NCBI GenBank assembly: GCA_932521025.1
Contig: OW051471.1
Span: 6,014,001-6,078,000 of the forward strand
DNA: 64,000 bases
Source: Oscheius onirici
Lineage: Eukaryota > Nematoda > Chromadorea > Rhabditida > Rhabditidae
Direction: 5' to 3'
Shown: positions 10,659-23,100 of the stretch, in pieces
Numbering within the stretch: position 1 is the first letter of the stretch
How the letters are laid out: each line of letters begins with the position of its first letter
Translations under genes and position numbers: made by a program
Notes under the pieces: generated by a model
The model's input: the letters and a program-made list of their open reading frames with translations, nothing else
Databases searched by the model: none
Told to the model about the DNA's origin: nothing

Positions 10659-11368
10659 TACATTCATTAATGTGGGATCACAATCTGTCTCCTATAACTC
10701 ATCCTTCATTCAACTTCCCAGACTTCGAGTTCCAAAGAAGTCCAAAAGATGGTCATCTTTTGTTGTCTCTTGTAGAAACTGTACATGTTTTGACTGCAGT
10801 CTTTGATAATGTCAAAAGGCAAATTATAAACAAACTTCTTGTAAATAAGAAGCAGGACAGATGGTATGAAGAGTTTCTTCAAAAGACCAGCTGCCTTTTT
10901 GAAGCAGCCAAATGGAAATTACATTTTTCCTTTGGCAGCAGGGACAATGCGATGTGGAACTGCTTGATCTGAAGCAACTACTAATCTAATAGGAAAAGAA
11001 AGGCTATTTGTGGTGATGAACAAAGAGTTTTGACAGCTGAGAGAGGCAAAAACATGTCATTTTCAGATTTTCCAGATGTAAGCAAACTTGGAGTCATCGG
11101 TCTGTTCACTGAGCATGGGATCTCGATTTATGCAGCGAAATACGTTTGGTAACTGGACATAGATGAAATTAAGTCATCGGAGTTCCAATCTTCCATCGTC
11201 AAGATTCCTTGGAGAACAGCCTTGAGACTTCTAGAAAATCCCGAGCCACGACTAGTTTCGAACAGTATATTTGGAAATAACTGATGACATACGTCTGACT
11301 CATGCTACCGGTCGTGCGCTCACTCTGGGTCTCCGGCAGTAGTTGTGTAAACAAGGCCACTCTAACAC
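10659..11368. other. intergenic DNA with one unexplained 100-codon frame
   Basis: A plus-strand frame at 10670-10972 is open for 100 codons but matches no family I know and has no clear splice partners. It may be a scrap of a transposon or chance. The remainder is AT-rich and should include the promoter of the CYSTM1-like gene. Confidence 0.4.
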
Positions 11369-12073
11369 ATGTCTCAACTTCCCCCTCCATATACTGAACA
11401 ACCTTATCCCAGTGTAAGTTTTATTGATGAAAACAATTTCGCTAGCAGGTAATAATTTCTACTATGATTTGAGTAAGTGTTTTTTAAAATTTTCTTGGAA
11501 AAGTTTCTTCTAAAAAATTAAAAGTAATTAGTTAGTCTATTGAGTTTGTAGATTTAATAGTTCTTGCTCCACTGTGCTCATTGGGTGGACCAGCTTTTGT
11601 AACTTCTGGAAGGGTATAGGCTCGTAGAGGAGGGAAGCGCCAAAGTACAGAGGGATAGTTTGTCAGACTCTGCAAAGGAAGGGATATCTCTACCTCTAGC
11701 CCTGATATGGGCATTGTAAACAACAAGATTTGCTAACAATTACTATCTTTTATTTTCAGGCGAGTTATTATCCAAAGGGGCAAAATCCCTATCCGCACAA
11801 CTCGGGCCAATATCCTCCGCCAAACCATCAACAATACGCTCCTTATCCAGCCGGATATCACAATCCTCAACAACCCCAAGTAGTGTCAGTTTGAACCTCA
11901 AATGTCTTCGAGTTTTTGTATTTAGATATGTTGAAAGACGAGAACAAAGAAGTGGCAACAATGATTGGTGGTTGACTTCTCTTCTTGCCCTCTGCTGTGG
12001 ATGCTTTTTGGGAGAAGCACTTTGTGATCAGCCGTGTTTATGTTGCGTTTTTCCATGTCCGAAATTCCGTTGA
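11369..12073 (+). CDS. CYSTM1-like small cysteine-rich membrane protein
   Basis: Exons 11369-11413, 11760-11884 and 11926-12073 encode 105 aa. The N-terminal two thirds are rich in Pro, Tyr and Gln (PPPYTEQPYPS, QYAPYPAGY). The tail carries VVYVERREQR, then a short hydrophobic Cys-rich segment, LALCCGCFLGEALCD, as in the CYSTM domain of human CYSTM1 (VVEDQRRD ... ALCCCCLWDML). Such proteins sit in membranes by the Cys-rich tail and are linked to stress tolerance. It continues a little beyond CYSTM1, adding more Cys (CLCCVFPC). The next gene starts 130 nt downstream on the same strand, a likely operon partner. A damaged relative lies at 13330-13620. Confidence 0.8.
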
Positions 12074-12203
12074 TAAAACTCGCAAAGATTTTGTTAGCTG
12101 TGCCGTGACCCGGCGTCTTTTCCGCTTTCCGCCAATCGATCGGCGGAATGGCAGCCCGCCATCGCGCAAACGGCAGCCGACCCCCGTCGCGACTAGTTGC
12201 AGC

Positions 12204-13225
12204 ATGGCGGAAAGTTCAGATGATACAAACGTCGTCGAAATAAAAGCAGAAAATGATGCCATTGCTCAGGTTTGTTTCTTTTTTGTTTTGAACACGAGAG
12301 ATCTGTAGTTGGTAGAAGTTTGTTTTTACACTAAATTTTAGCTGAATACTCTGTTGAACAGTAGTCGAGGGAACGACCAAGACGCCTCCTTCAATTTGCG
12401 ACTGATCAATCTGGTCCGTTCAAGACCATATCTCTACGATCATACAAACGAGGGATACAATGTGACTCCGTGGAGAAATGCGGCTTGGCAAGAGATAGCA
12501 GAGATTTTGGATTCAGTTCGTAAGTCAATGTGCTAACTCGAAAACTACTTGACCTGTTTAGCTGAAAGTGTGAAGACCCGCTGGAAGACATTGAGAGATC
12601 GCTATAAAAAGGAGGAAAAGAAGGAGAAAATCACAGGAAAGCCATCGAGTTGGGCATTTCAAAAGATGCTTACCTTCGTCCAAAAGTCGGCCAACAAAGG
12701 GTAAGTAGGGCTATAAAGTTCCCAGAGATATTTTAAGAACTGGAAGAAGAAACTCTCAAAATCACGGAACAGCGACGCCATGTCTCTCGGAGGATGAGGA
12801 AGAGGATCAGACGCCTATGGAACAAGCTATCTCCATGATAATTGAACAGGAAATTGTGAGAAACAACAACCCGACGGAACCCTCAACTTCGAGCTCAGGT
12901 TTGGTTTTTAGCTCTCTTGTGATAGCAAATTCAGAAGCAGCGAATGATATTGAGCTGCCTCCTCCTCCCCCTATAAAACGATCAAGAGTCAGTCTAACCG
13001 ATTCTCTCATGACGTCGTTCAATCGGCCATCTCCTCGCTCTGTTTGGAATTGTGTTGATGAAGAAGATGAGATGTTCGGACGAATGATCACTGCCAGGTA
13101 AGGATACCAACTGTAGAAGAATATCAAGAAGTTGTAGACTGAGCAAACTGGACGGACAGCAAAAGGACCATGCGAAGCTGAGTATGTTGAAAATCCTATA
13201 CGACATTAGTTCTTCAAATGATTAA
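12204..13225 (+). CDS. MADF-BESS domain DNA-binding protein
   Basis: Exons 12204-12269, 12342-12519, 12562-12700, 12738-13097 and 13138-13225 give 276 aa. Residues about 30-115 are a MADF (Adf-1-type Myb/SANT-like) domain: [37 protein letters not shown] and FQKMLTFV fit its three helices. A linker with an acidic run and a PPPPP stretch leads to a C-terminal BESS-like motif, [13 protein letters not shown] ... LKILYDI. MADF-BESS proteins are sequence-specific transcription factors or chromatin-linked repressors. Introns are 37-72 nt. TTGCAG ends one base before the ATG, so a trans-spliced leader is likely. Downstream member of a probable operon with the CYSTM1-like gene. Confidence 0.85.
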
Positions 13226-13329
13226 AATTGCCGCTTTTTGAGTTATCTGTGAAAATAAATATTTGTTCATTTCTCAGGTACAACAGTTGGCGAAACAACA
13301 TTCGCAGCAAATTCCAAAAAGAACTCACA

Positions 13330-13620
13330 AACAACAGTTATCACTGTTTTTTAGGTTGTTTCTCAATCAATCTGAACGATCAATTCATTATTCAATCAGC
13401 TGCTATTGGGCGCCAAAACTTAGCGAGCGGGTCACAGCTGATGATCAGCTGCGTCGCCTTTTTCTTTACGCTGCGTATTCGGTTTTTTCATATATATATA
13501 TATCGTTCATACTCACACGACTTGTGGCTGCTGAGACTGTCCTTGATTGAAGCCTGGTTGCTCTGGATAGTAGTGGATACCGTTTCCACTTTGTTGCACG
13601 CTTTGAACAATTTTAGACAT
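13330..13620 (-). pseudogene. damaged second CYSTM1-like copy
   Basis: On the minus strand a 35-residue exon (13620-13517) starts MSKIVQSVQQSG and ends QPQVV at the same place and phase, with a GTGAGT donor, as exon 2 of the CYSTM1-like gene at 11.4 kb. After TTCAG (13371-13375 on the plus strand) comes a matching tail, EKQPK then NSDNCCL and GICCECCFANCC. The tail needs a one-base shift inside an A6 run and then meets a TGA between the Cys clusters. Either this copy is decaying or the sequence has two local errors. An (AT)n tract lies in its intron near 13490. Confidence 0.4.
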
Positions 13621-13800
13621 CAAAACAAAGTAGCTCTCTGATTGTGAGAATACATTGGAAGTAATGAGTCTCTTGTTTCACGCCAAAAACCTGTTGTTTT
13701 CCAGCATTCATAATGTTTTTGAGCCACTAACAATAGTTTCGATAAATAACTATTTCCCTTCTTTCTGAGAAGTCATTCTTTTCTTTGAATCATTTTTCAG

Positions 13801-15983
13801 GGTGATCGAGAACAGACAGCTGTTTCAGTTGCAACTCGACCTCTTTGCCAATGAACCATCTAATGGAAAGAGGTCTTACGATCAAGAACGGCTCTGGAAT
13901 GGTTAGTAGTCTGACAAAATATATAATCAAATGTTTTAGTCCAATACTCCAAAAGCCAAGGAAGAGAGGGTTTCAGTGGCCGCAGAAAATATAGCTTCCG
14001 TTCGTCGGGTGAGACAATTTAAAATATTCTTTATTATTATTTTTTTAGAAGTTTCTATCCACTTCTCGTGTCAGATCTGTCGACAATGTGGATATTGCGG
14101 ACAACCTGAATGAACGCAGTTCTAACGGGAATAGTTCAGTGAAGAAGAAAAAAGCTCACGAATGCGAAAGTCCTTCGGTCAGAAAGACCTCCAAGGTATT
14201 AATTGGATATTTCCTTTTATAAACGAAAGTATTTCCAGAAAAGACCAAAAAGGTCTTACCGACCCTCCCCTGAAGTCTTGGAAGATGAAGAATCTCACCT
14301 GCCGGTTGGTCTTTTTTGTTTGTTTTACTTTTATCAGTTTCAGGGCGTTATTGTGGCTGGTGCTGAAAAAGAACTCATGTCTGTCAAGGAGATGGCGGCT
14401 TTTCAGAGCAATCTCGGAGCTCGCCGCAAACAGGCAAAAGTGAAGGTATATTATACTGCCTAATATCGTACCTGTAAGGTTTAAGGGACAAGACGAGAGT
14501 ACCAAGAAGTTGATTACAAAAAAGTACAAGAAGTAGTTCTATGTGTCCCGTATAATGAGAGCTAACAACAAAAAGTTCTTGACTTATTGGTGGAACTGGA
14601 ATTTTACCCACTGCTCTTGGCAGACGGTCGAAGATCTGAAGGCAGCTCCAACTGCTGTTGGTTTTCCATTCCATCTCTCATATTTATCTGTTTAGTTGAA
14701 AACGTTCACTGTGTATGAGAAGGGCATACATGCTATTATCGAGAACCTCAAAGCCTCCGAGTTCTACAAGACCAAAAAGAGAAACAATGGGAAAATAGGA
14801 TACAATTTCGAACGATACACAGTTCCTTGGCTCAAGGAAATGGCAGACAAAGAACTTGAAAAAAGGATAGCTGATCCTGTCCTTTATCGCAATTTTCACA
14901 GGAAACTTGGATATTGGAAAATCAAGAAAGTTGAGATGGAGTGGTTCAAAATAACTTCTATCTTTTGATCAAAAAATCCTGGTTTCAGATTCTCGATCCA
15001 AACACCGAGTTCATCGTTTCCCCTCTCTACCTCGAATGTTTGACCAAATACAGTAAAATAGCACCTCCGAAGGTAAGGCTTTCTTAAGCCTTTCTTTTGA
15101 AATCAAGTTCAGTTTGACATGGACGTGTACTCTGAAGCGGCATCCAAGTTACTAGCTACGAATGTGGAGAATCCTCACGGTTGCATTTTCGAAAAATCTG
15201 TCCATCGATGTAGAAACTGTGAGACTAAGAAGGAGCTCAAACTGAAAGGACAGGAGGATGTCATTTTGCCTGAAGAAACTCCTCTTAAAGTTAACTTCTT
15301 TATCAAGCTTTGTACAAAAGCTGAAAACTGCAAATAGCCAGGATCAACTGCTACAAACTGGGATAACTGTCAGAGCTGGCTCCAATTTGTGAGTCTTTTT
15401 AGAATTTTATCTGAAAATCTGATTTCTTTTCAGTATCCTCGCACTGTCCCATTAACAGTAGTCCATGATCCTCGTTATAACGGATGAGGTGTTCGAGCCA
15501 TGACTGACATTAAAAGAGGGCACATAATAAATGAATACGTCGGCAAGGTTATGCTGATCGACGAGACGGAACATCTCAGCTCTATGTATATGTTTCAACA
15601 CGACAAGCTCGTTGTGGACGCACGCGAGATGGGGTATCTCATTCAAGTTTTGAAAGTTATGTTCTTAGAAATGAGAGTCGTTTCTTCGGTCACAGTTGTG
15701 ATCCAAACCTTCTGTGCGTTTCGATCTACGAATACGATGTCTGCACCGATCTATTGTATCGCTGCATTTTTGTCGGTCAGTTCTCCCTTGTTCATCAATT
15801 CAAGCGAATTTTTTCAGCCAGAAGAGACATCGAGGCTGGGGAGGACTTAAACTTCAACTACAACCCCACTGCAAGCAAGCCTCTGTCAGGGTACTCATCT
15901 TGCCGGTAGGAAATCAAAAATTTGTTTTGAGAATTTTCAGGTGCGGAACTGCCAACTGGTATTCCATTTATGACAATCGGTAA
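13801..15983 (+). pseudogene. decayed SUV39-type histone H3K9 methyltransferase
   Basis: The exon series has chromodomain, pre-SET and SET content. The chromodomain is near 14537-14630 (FYVSRIM, KKFLTYWWNWNFTHCSW). The SET domain runs from about 15425 to 15980 with IKRGHIINEYVGKV, FFGHSCDPN and DIEAGEDLNFNYN. SUV39 enzymes methylate H3 Lys9 in heterochromatin. Damage: a TGA at 15485-15487 replaces the Trp of the conserved G-W-G-V turn; a TAG at 15335-15337 falls in pre-SET unless a 53-nt intron removes it; the SAM-binding NHSC is GHSC; the catalytic-side DY is NY; and the post-SET Cys cluster is reduced. The 5' exons near 13.8-14.0 kb do not join cleanly. Stop 15981-15983. An active enzyme is unlikely. 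Confidence 0.65.
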
Positions 15984-16119
15984 TCACAAAACGATCTATT
16001 TTCTTTCTTGCCATAAACTTTTTCCGCAGTAATTGTTGTTTGTTTCCGACGGTTTACTCCGACGGCAATCTTTGGCAACTGTCCACTCTGACCAAATCGA
16101 GCACAGGCCATACGGCAAG

Positions 16120-16794
16120 ATGCGTCTTCTGGTTCATCTCATCTTCATATTTATCAGGTTTTTCTTTGTTCATCCTGTCTATTCCAATTATCTAGTGTTC
16201 TGTGCAACAGTGACGATGAAATGCAAAGTCACAAGAGGATTTATGAATTCACCGTCAAAGACTCCTCTGAAAAAGATACTTCACTTGAAAAATACAAGTT
16301 GTTTTGTCACTATATGCAAATAACATTTTTTAGAGGAAAGGTCGTCATCATTGTGAATGTGGCCTCACAGTGTGGATACACTGATAATCACTACAGAGAG
16401 TTGAAAGAGTTGCAAGACAAGTACTACAAAGAAGGACTAAGAGTAGCTGCCTTTCCTTGCAACCAATTTGGTTCTCAAGAACCCGGCTCGCAATCCGAAA
16501 TCAATCAGTTCGTAAAAGAAAGTTACAACTACGAGCTTGACATGTACGCCAAGGTGAGTTCAAAAAATCGTTAGTTCAAAAAAGGTTCAGGTTTTGGTCA
16601 ACGGAGAAAATGCCGATCCATTCTGGAAATGGCTAAAAGATGAGCAGGGAGGAACGCTTGTCAACGCAATAAAGTGGAATTTCACAAAGTTTCTTGTGAA
16701 CAAAAATGGACATGTTGTCTCAAGATACGCACCTACCACATCGCCTGCAAATTTGGAGAAGGAAATACAGAATCTTTTGGCAGAGTCTTATTGA
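16120..16794 (+). CDS. secreted glutathione peroxidase (Cys type, GPx4-like)
   Basis: Exons 16120-16157, 16196-16297, 16334-16553 and 16591-16794 give 187 aa. The first ~17 residues (MRLLVHLIFIFISVLCNS) are a signal peptide, so the enzyme is exported. The core is intact: VVIIVNVASQCGYT holds the peroxidatic Cys where vertebrate enzymes have selenocysteine, then FPCNQFGSQEPG (with the Gln and second Cys) and KWNFTKFLVNKNG with the catalytic Trp and Asn. It reduces lipid or hydrogen peroxides with thioredoxin or glutathione. The oligomerisation loop is short, as in GPx4-type monomers. TTTTTCCGCAG near 16030 is a candidate trans-splice acceptor. AATAAA at 16802-16807. Confidence 0.93.
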
Positions 16795-16915
16795 GCACAA
16801 AAATAAATGTAGTCCGTAAATACAGTCAATATCTATGAGAAGAGAGAAAGATCGCATAAATGAAGGCACAATCATCACAGAAATGCATATTCACAGAAAT
16901 GGTCAGGGGACGTCA

Positions 16916-18303
16916 CTACTCGGGTGGAGTTTCTGTGAATCGAACAGTGTGAAGAGATGTTGGCCTTCTGAGGCTAGACGAACGACTTGGACCGCTGACA
17001 ATTATCGAAGGAATCATCAGCTTCTTGACTTCCAAAGACTCTTCAGCTTGTTGTGGAGTAGTCTCCAGTGGGTTAAGTACTGGATTATCAAGGAAGAGAA
17101 CTTCGAGTTCTTTCGCGACATGTTCAACCGAAGGAGCAGTTTCATCGACGGGGTCTTCGACTATTTCAGACCGACGCGAAGGTGACCTGTCGGAGAGGGA
17201 ACGTCGACTGCGGAAACTGGATCGAAGAGATCCACTCGAACGACGACGTGGATAGAATTGGTCGATGACCAAATTCTCCAGTCGAGTTACCTAAATGTAG
17301 TATTTTATGAGAGTGTTTATCGGTTCTTACCTTATCGATGCTCTTTGCGAATTCTACCTCGGTCAATATGCTAAAGTCGAAGTTGCTGTTATCAGACAGC
17401 ATTTCGCGAAAAGCTGTCCCCGTCTGATCGTCTTCAACAGAGCCAAATCGAACACAAAGCATGGCGAAATCGTAGAAAACCCGCAATCGCGAATGATGTG
17501 TTGGTCGTCTCCAAATTCGTCTTCCCATTATGAATATTTCGGCGTACTCTTTCCTCGCGTCTTGCCAGATTCTTTTTTTCTCAAGTGAGTCAGTCAGGAT
17601 CGGAGCGAGTCTGTAGTAGCAAGCGTAGAGCGCTGCTTCATACCAAGCAAGATAACAGTATTTTTTGCTGATACTTTGGAGTCGGTCCAGCCAATCGTAA
17701 CAAAGAGCTTTTCGTTCTTCAGGTGTTCCAGCCTCAGGATCACTGTGTCGAAAAAGAAACAGGTCATTCGCATTCCAGTCGTCGCCTTTCCTTCTCAGTC
17801 TCCGTAACTCATCAGTTGGTCTTCTCTTCAATCGGGAAGCGACTCTTCGGATTGGTCGGTCTGAAAACATAAAGGTTTGTCCGCAAGTTGAGCCACACGA
17901 CCCTTGTGACGTCAATTTGCGGGTCGAAGCCCGAATCCATCACCCGGAGGGTCATTATTTCACAATCGCCCTTCCAAATCTCAGACATTCTGTCAAATTG
18001 ACTCATCTGGTCCTTAGGGAGACGAAACCCATCTCACCTGGAAGAGGCTGAAGTTTTGCCGAACTTATTCGTCTCTCATGGTCGACCTCAGTTTCGACCG
18101 CCCAAATAGACTTTTTGATCTTCTGCAAAGTCCTTCTATAATTGTTGACAAAAGTGTTGAACATGACAGATCGGGCCTTCCGCCATTTTTGATTCAAAAA
18201 GCCTTTCTTCAATTGCATCTCCTAAAAGAGTTTTTAGAATCTCTGGACGATGAGGTACCTGATAAAAGGGTTTGACTGTGTGTATCAGCTGTGGTGATTG
18301 CAT
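16916..18303 (-). CDS. divergent 14-3-3-like protein
   Basis: Minus-strand exons 18303-18259, 18221-18038, 17860-17331 and 17290-16916 give 377 aa. The helical middle resembles the C-terminal half of 14-3-3: YCYLAWYEAALYACYYR, an A--EY-EIF helix, THHSRLRVFYDFAMLCVRF aligned to the THPIRLGLALNFSVFYYEI block, then DNSNFDF. The basic N-terminal helices align only weakly. The tail from about residue 255 is Ser/Arg rich (RRRSSGSLRSSFRSRRS), unlike canonical 14-3-3, which stop near 250 aa. Canonical phosphopeptide-binding residues are not all kept. Role unknown. I am sure of the gene structure and moderately sure of the family. Confidence 0.6.
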
Positions 18304-20149
18304 ATGTGGGACTGAAAAAGAGAATTACCCCCAGACGGAAACAAGTGAATAAGATTGAACCAAATTGGGGTTTGCTTTCGTGGGAGTGAGTTAGGAGAAT
18401 TTTAGAGGAAAAGCTCGAAGAGGGAATGAAGCTGGAGGTAAACACGTAAGGTAGGTAAGAGATTGGGCAATTGTCTCGGAAAAAAACAAGGAAGAGAGTG
18501 GGAAGAGACAACAGCAGGCAGAGAGCACATGGGCCAAAGTGTGACAGCTGGCAGTGCTGGCTATGACTACCACAAGTTCATTTCACAAGGATCTACAATT
18601 CCTGACAACTTCCGGAGAAGACACTAATTCATGTGAGAAAGAGTCCCTTGAAGAAAACTCTATGTGGTTGTTAAATAAAAGCGGAAAAGTAGCGATAGGG
18701 GGAATCCAATATCCATGCCTCTGTTTGCGACTGTCGCCTCAGTTGTTTGCTATTCTACCTTCGGGATTGAAGACAGTTCGACTCCCTCGATCCCCATGAC
18801 GCCCATGAAACCCGAGAAGACCCCTTGTCAAGGTGTAAAACAGCCTCATCTCACGTAGGAAAAAGGAGCGAGGGAGGACGACTGACAGAGGCTTCATTGC
18901 CGGAAAAAAACAATAGAAAAACCACTCGAACTAAATACAGCCCTATTACCAGAGAACTTATTACAGAGTTTATGGTGATACGCACAGCACCTTCTCCACT
19001 GTCTACTAACAATAAGAACATTACTGGCAATGGAAGTAGTCAGTTGCTACTAGGTTTTTAGTTTCTTCTACTTTAGGTTTAACAAGTTTCACATATTTAG
19101 TCTCGCATATATTTGAAGAATTAAGGTTTGCAAGCAACGTCCTTATCAAGACTAAAGTTAGAAGTTACTCGTTTTTACCAATCATTTCGTTCTTACGCGA
19201 ATCCTCAATCTTAGCGTGCCTTTAGTTGTCACTCCGTTCCAGTCACCTCCATTACCCTCCAAAAACTACCAAGTTGCAAGTAGTAAAGTTCGCGCACTTG
19301 CTTTTACTGCCAAGACTTGTTAATTGTGCGCCCAAAGCTCGCCTCCTTATCCTCAATTAGAGCTTCAGACACACAGACACACAGAGACCTGGAATGAATG
19401 TGTAACTGACCAGAGTCTCGGCACCCTTTAATTTAGTCTCAACGAATCTATCCCAGGATTGTTATATTCGATTTTTTAACTTCGGGAGAATTGTAATGCT
19501 AATAGACAAGAGGTGGAATAGGACACAATAGACCCTTAGACTACACACAGTCGACAAAAGACAATTCGAACAGAGGAAACGAAAGTCAGCAATAAACGAA
19601 GGTCTTAAAATGAGTCATTGGTGAACAGTTGCGAGTCAGAAGGGTAGTAAAATCGAGTTGCAAAGGTACCATTCGGACAAACAAACCCTCAACTTACTCG
19701 TAATTAGTCGGAGGTCTCGGACTTCGGGATTACTTTCGCGAGGACCCCTCAGTCGTTGTTCAACACAAAAGAATTCGAGAGAGTGGGTGATAGATGTCAG
19801 TTGATGAAACGAAAAGACAAAGACAGATAACAGCTGCCCTCCGAGGGGTTAGCTCACAGTCATTTATAACTCTTGCCATAATATGGAAATGGGGAGAAGA
19901 CAATGGGAGAGATGGCGCAAACAAAATCTAAGAACAACGCCGTCGGAAAGGATAATTTCAATAGACACACACGTTTGTCGATGGGAGAGCGTGTCCCGGC
20001 TGTTTTGTACCCGGCTATTACATCCTCGAGATTCGGGTGTTTTCGGGAGACTCTTGGATTATGAGAGAGGACAAAGCGTAAGAAACTTTCTGCAAAAATA
20101 ACGTTGTAAAAGATTGAACGAAAGCGAAAAGGGTTTTCATTGTGTGACG
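18304..20149. other. intergenic DNA with a dispersed repeat copy
   Basis: No gene recognised over 1.8 kb. Contains one copy of the dispersed repeat family (19212-19392) and the inverted partner of the 10.05-kb repeat (19403-19447). The 3' half should carry the promoter of the mannosidase locus. Confidence 0.5.
19212..19392 (+). repeat. dispersed repeat family, copy 1
   Basis: Shares blocks with copies at 31143, 39550, 53487 and 54150: CTCCAAAAACTACCAAGTTG, CGCACTTGCTTTT, GACTTGTTAA, TTGTGCGCCCAAAGCTC, CCTTATCCTCAATTAGAGCT and CAGACACACAGACACACAGAG. No coding capacity is seen. All long copies in the window run in the same direction. Confidence 0.75.
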
Positions 20150-23100
20150 ATGAGGTTCCGTAGGAAGACAGCCTATGTCTTTTTGGTCAGCTTCGCGTTT
20201 ATTTGTCTCTTCATGACTGTGAAACAATCCAATAAAGCCGAGGTTTCATAACTTATAAATTTCAATAGAGAATTCAGAGAATAGACGGATTGCGAAAAGA
20301 TTTGTCTGACATGAAGGCCAATCTGGAGCATGCTGATCAGGCTATCGAGGAACTGAAAGAAGCGTTCGAGAAACACGAGGAAGGAAGACAGAGAACGGAG
20401 CCTGAAATCACGGAACTGACCATCTCGATTCCTGAGACTTCGACAGAGAAAACTGCCTCGAAGTGCGAGCTGAACTACAAATTTCGTCGTCCTGATATTC
20501 AAGTTAGTCTGTTCTCAAAATTATTCTATCAAATAGATGTTGAATGTTTACAAGAAGATTCCGTTCGACAATCCAGATGGAGGAGTCTGGAAACAAGGAT
20601 GGAACATCACCTATCTGCCGGCCAAAGTCACGAAAGAGCCAACTCTTCAAGTCATCGTTGTTTCTCATTCGCATTGTGATCCAGGTTAGGACATATTTGT
20701 TTTAGAAAGAGTGAATTTTCAGGGTGGATAAAGACGTTCGAAGAGTATTACGACGACCAAACCAAATCGATTTTGGATGGAATCTTGGAGAAAAGGAAGA
20801 CATGCGGTTCATCTTTGCCGAGATCTCGTTTTTCGAAAAGTGGTGGAGACAGCAGACGGCTCAAGATCAGAGAGAAAGTCAAGAGGTTTGGATGAACAAT
20901 TTCGAATTTAAGGTCCTTTTTAGGTATCTGAATGAGGGAAAGATCAAATTTGTAACTGGAGGGTGGGTGATGACAGGTAAGCACTCAAACTATTCTATCA
21001 CAAAGACGTACTAGATGAAGCCAACTCTCACTACTTTTCTATCATCGCGGAACTCTTCGAAGGACACGAATGGCTAAAAAATGAATTAGGTTCGTGTTTC
21101 CCTTTACTCTGACTATATCTTTTCCAGACTATCGACCTACAACTCATTGGTCAATAGATCCGTTCGGTCTGTCTCCGTCCGTGCCGATGCTTCTTTCGAT
21201 GGTCAACATCACCAAGGCCGCTCTTCAAAGAATCCACTATTCGGTCAAGAAACATCTGGCCAAGAACAAACAGCTCGAGTTCTTGTGGCGTCAGATCTGG
21301 AGTCCAAAAGATGAGAAGGAAATGCTGACCCATGTCTTTCCCTTCTATTCTTACGACATTTCGCATACGTGTGGCCCAGAGCCGGCTATTTGTTGTCAAT
21401 TCGATTTCAAGTTTGTTCATTTCACTTTGAGCAAAAACGCTCTCTTTAGAAGACTTCCCGGTGGCGGAGATTCCTCTCCATGGGGCCTTCCTGCTCGTGA
21501 GATCAACCCTGAAAATCTGGCTGAGCGATCACTGAAACTCTACGATCAGTACAGAAAGAAGAGTCAGCTCTACACAAACGTCCTCCTTGTGCCTTTGGGT
21601 TATGACTTCAGATTTCTTTTTGTTGGCAGTTTTGAATAATTGCCAGTTCAGATACCAGTCTGACTTTGAGTGGAACCACCAATACGAAAACTACAAGAAG
21701 CTGTTCAGTTACATGAACGAACAACTAAATTGGAACGTAAACGCTCGTTTTGGTACTTTGTCAACCTATTTTGGACTGCTCGAACAGGAACTATCGACTC
21801 TCGACAAGAAGCTGCCTGTACTTACGGGAGACTTCTTCACCTATGCTGACAGAGATGACCACTACTGGACTTTACTTCCAGACCGTTTTATAAGCAGGTC
21901 TGTCTTTGGTCACTTTGGACAATTGAATTTTTAGTTGGATCGCGTTCTGCAACACCAACTTCGTTCTGCCGAAATAGCCTTCTCGCTTGCTTCGATGAAC
22001 AACTATTCTGATGAAACAGCTTTTGGACTTTTGGTCAAGGCTCGTCGCTGGCAGTCTCTTCCAACATCACGACGGAGTGACTGGAACAGCAAAAGGTGAG
22101 TCCTGGACAAAGAATTTCACTTTACAAATTTCCAGATCGTGTTATGGCCGACTATGGAGCAAAAATGCTGGAAGCTCTGAACGCGTGTGAAACTGTTCTG
22201 TCGAATGGCTTCGGAAATCTGCTGGGAGCATCCTCCTTGATTCTGGATGAGTTGCGAGACAGTCAAGATGTTCTTCCTAAGAAAAGAGTCTATTCCAAGA
22301 ATAGGTACGGTTCCTAGTTTGTTTTAAGTTGACCTTCTTTCTAGTTCTGTCATCATATTCAACTCTCTCAGCCACTAACGAACTGAACCCATTTGCATCA
22401 TCATAGACACCGACAGACTCCGGATTGATAGTGAAGTATGTATGTTTACAGTCTATTCTTACAATTTTGTTCAGATTGAACAAGAAATTCATACAGTGAT
22501 AACTCTCCGAAAAGGAAAACTTGTGGTGGAGAGAGGACAGTTTGAACTGTGCTTTGTTTATCCAATCGGATCACTTTCGCTCGAGGTTTTCCGTCTAGTG
22601 GAAGGAGAAAATACAAAGGCTACTGTGGAATCAAATACGGTATTCAGTAGGTTCAATCCGCTCTTTGTAAATACTTCTTTTAAAGAGGCTACACATGTAC
22701 AACTCTTTCTGATGAGATTCTTCTTCAAAATGACGAAATTCAGGTCAAATTCAACAAAACTTCGGGATTCATCCAGGTTTTATTTGTTTGCTCTTTGTAA
22801 AAATACATTTTAGTCGATGACATCTATTGGAGAGAAGGAAGTCCTAGTCAATCTTCATTTCGTTCATTATGAAGTACGTGGAAAGCAAAGATGTAAGTCC
22901 GTTCAGAATTTTGTGAGAGTTTAGTTTTCAGTGGGAAATGGCGGATCGGACAATCCTTCGGGAGCCTACTTGTTCTTGCCCGATGGACCAGCGAGACCTT
23001 TAGCTGTGGACAGTCATCAAATCGTTGTCGTGAAAGGAAATCTAATGAGCCGCGTGTTTATTGCTGGTCATAAGGATGTTCGTCTTCTTCACAAAGTCTC

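Noticed and set aside
10670-10972. 100-codon frame as a transposase
   Set aside because: No DDE or other catalytic pattern and no inverted ends around it.
13484-13504. (AT)n tract as a regulatory element
   Set aside because: A short microsatellite inside the intron of a damaged copy; nothing supports a function.
15485-15487. TGA read as Trp (changed genetic code) or as selenocysteine
   Set aside because: Trp in intact genes is TGG throughout, and several intact genes end in TGA. The GPx active site uses a Cys codon. No evidence for recoding.
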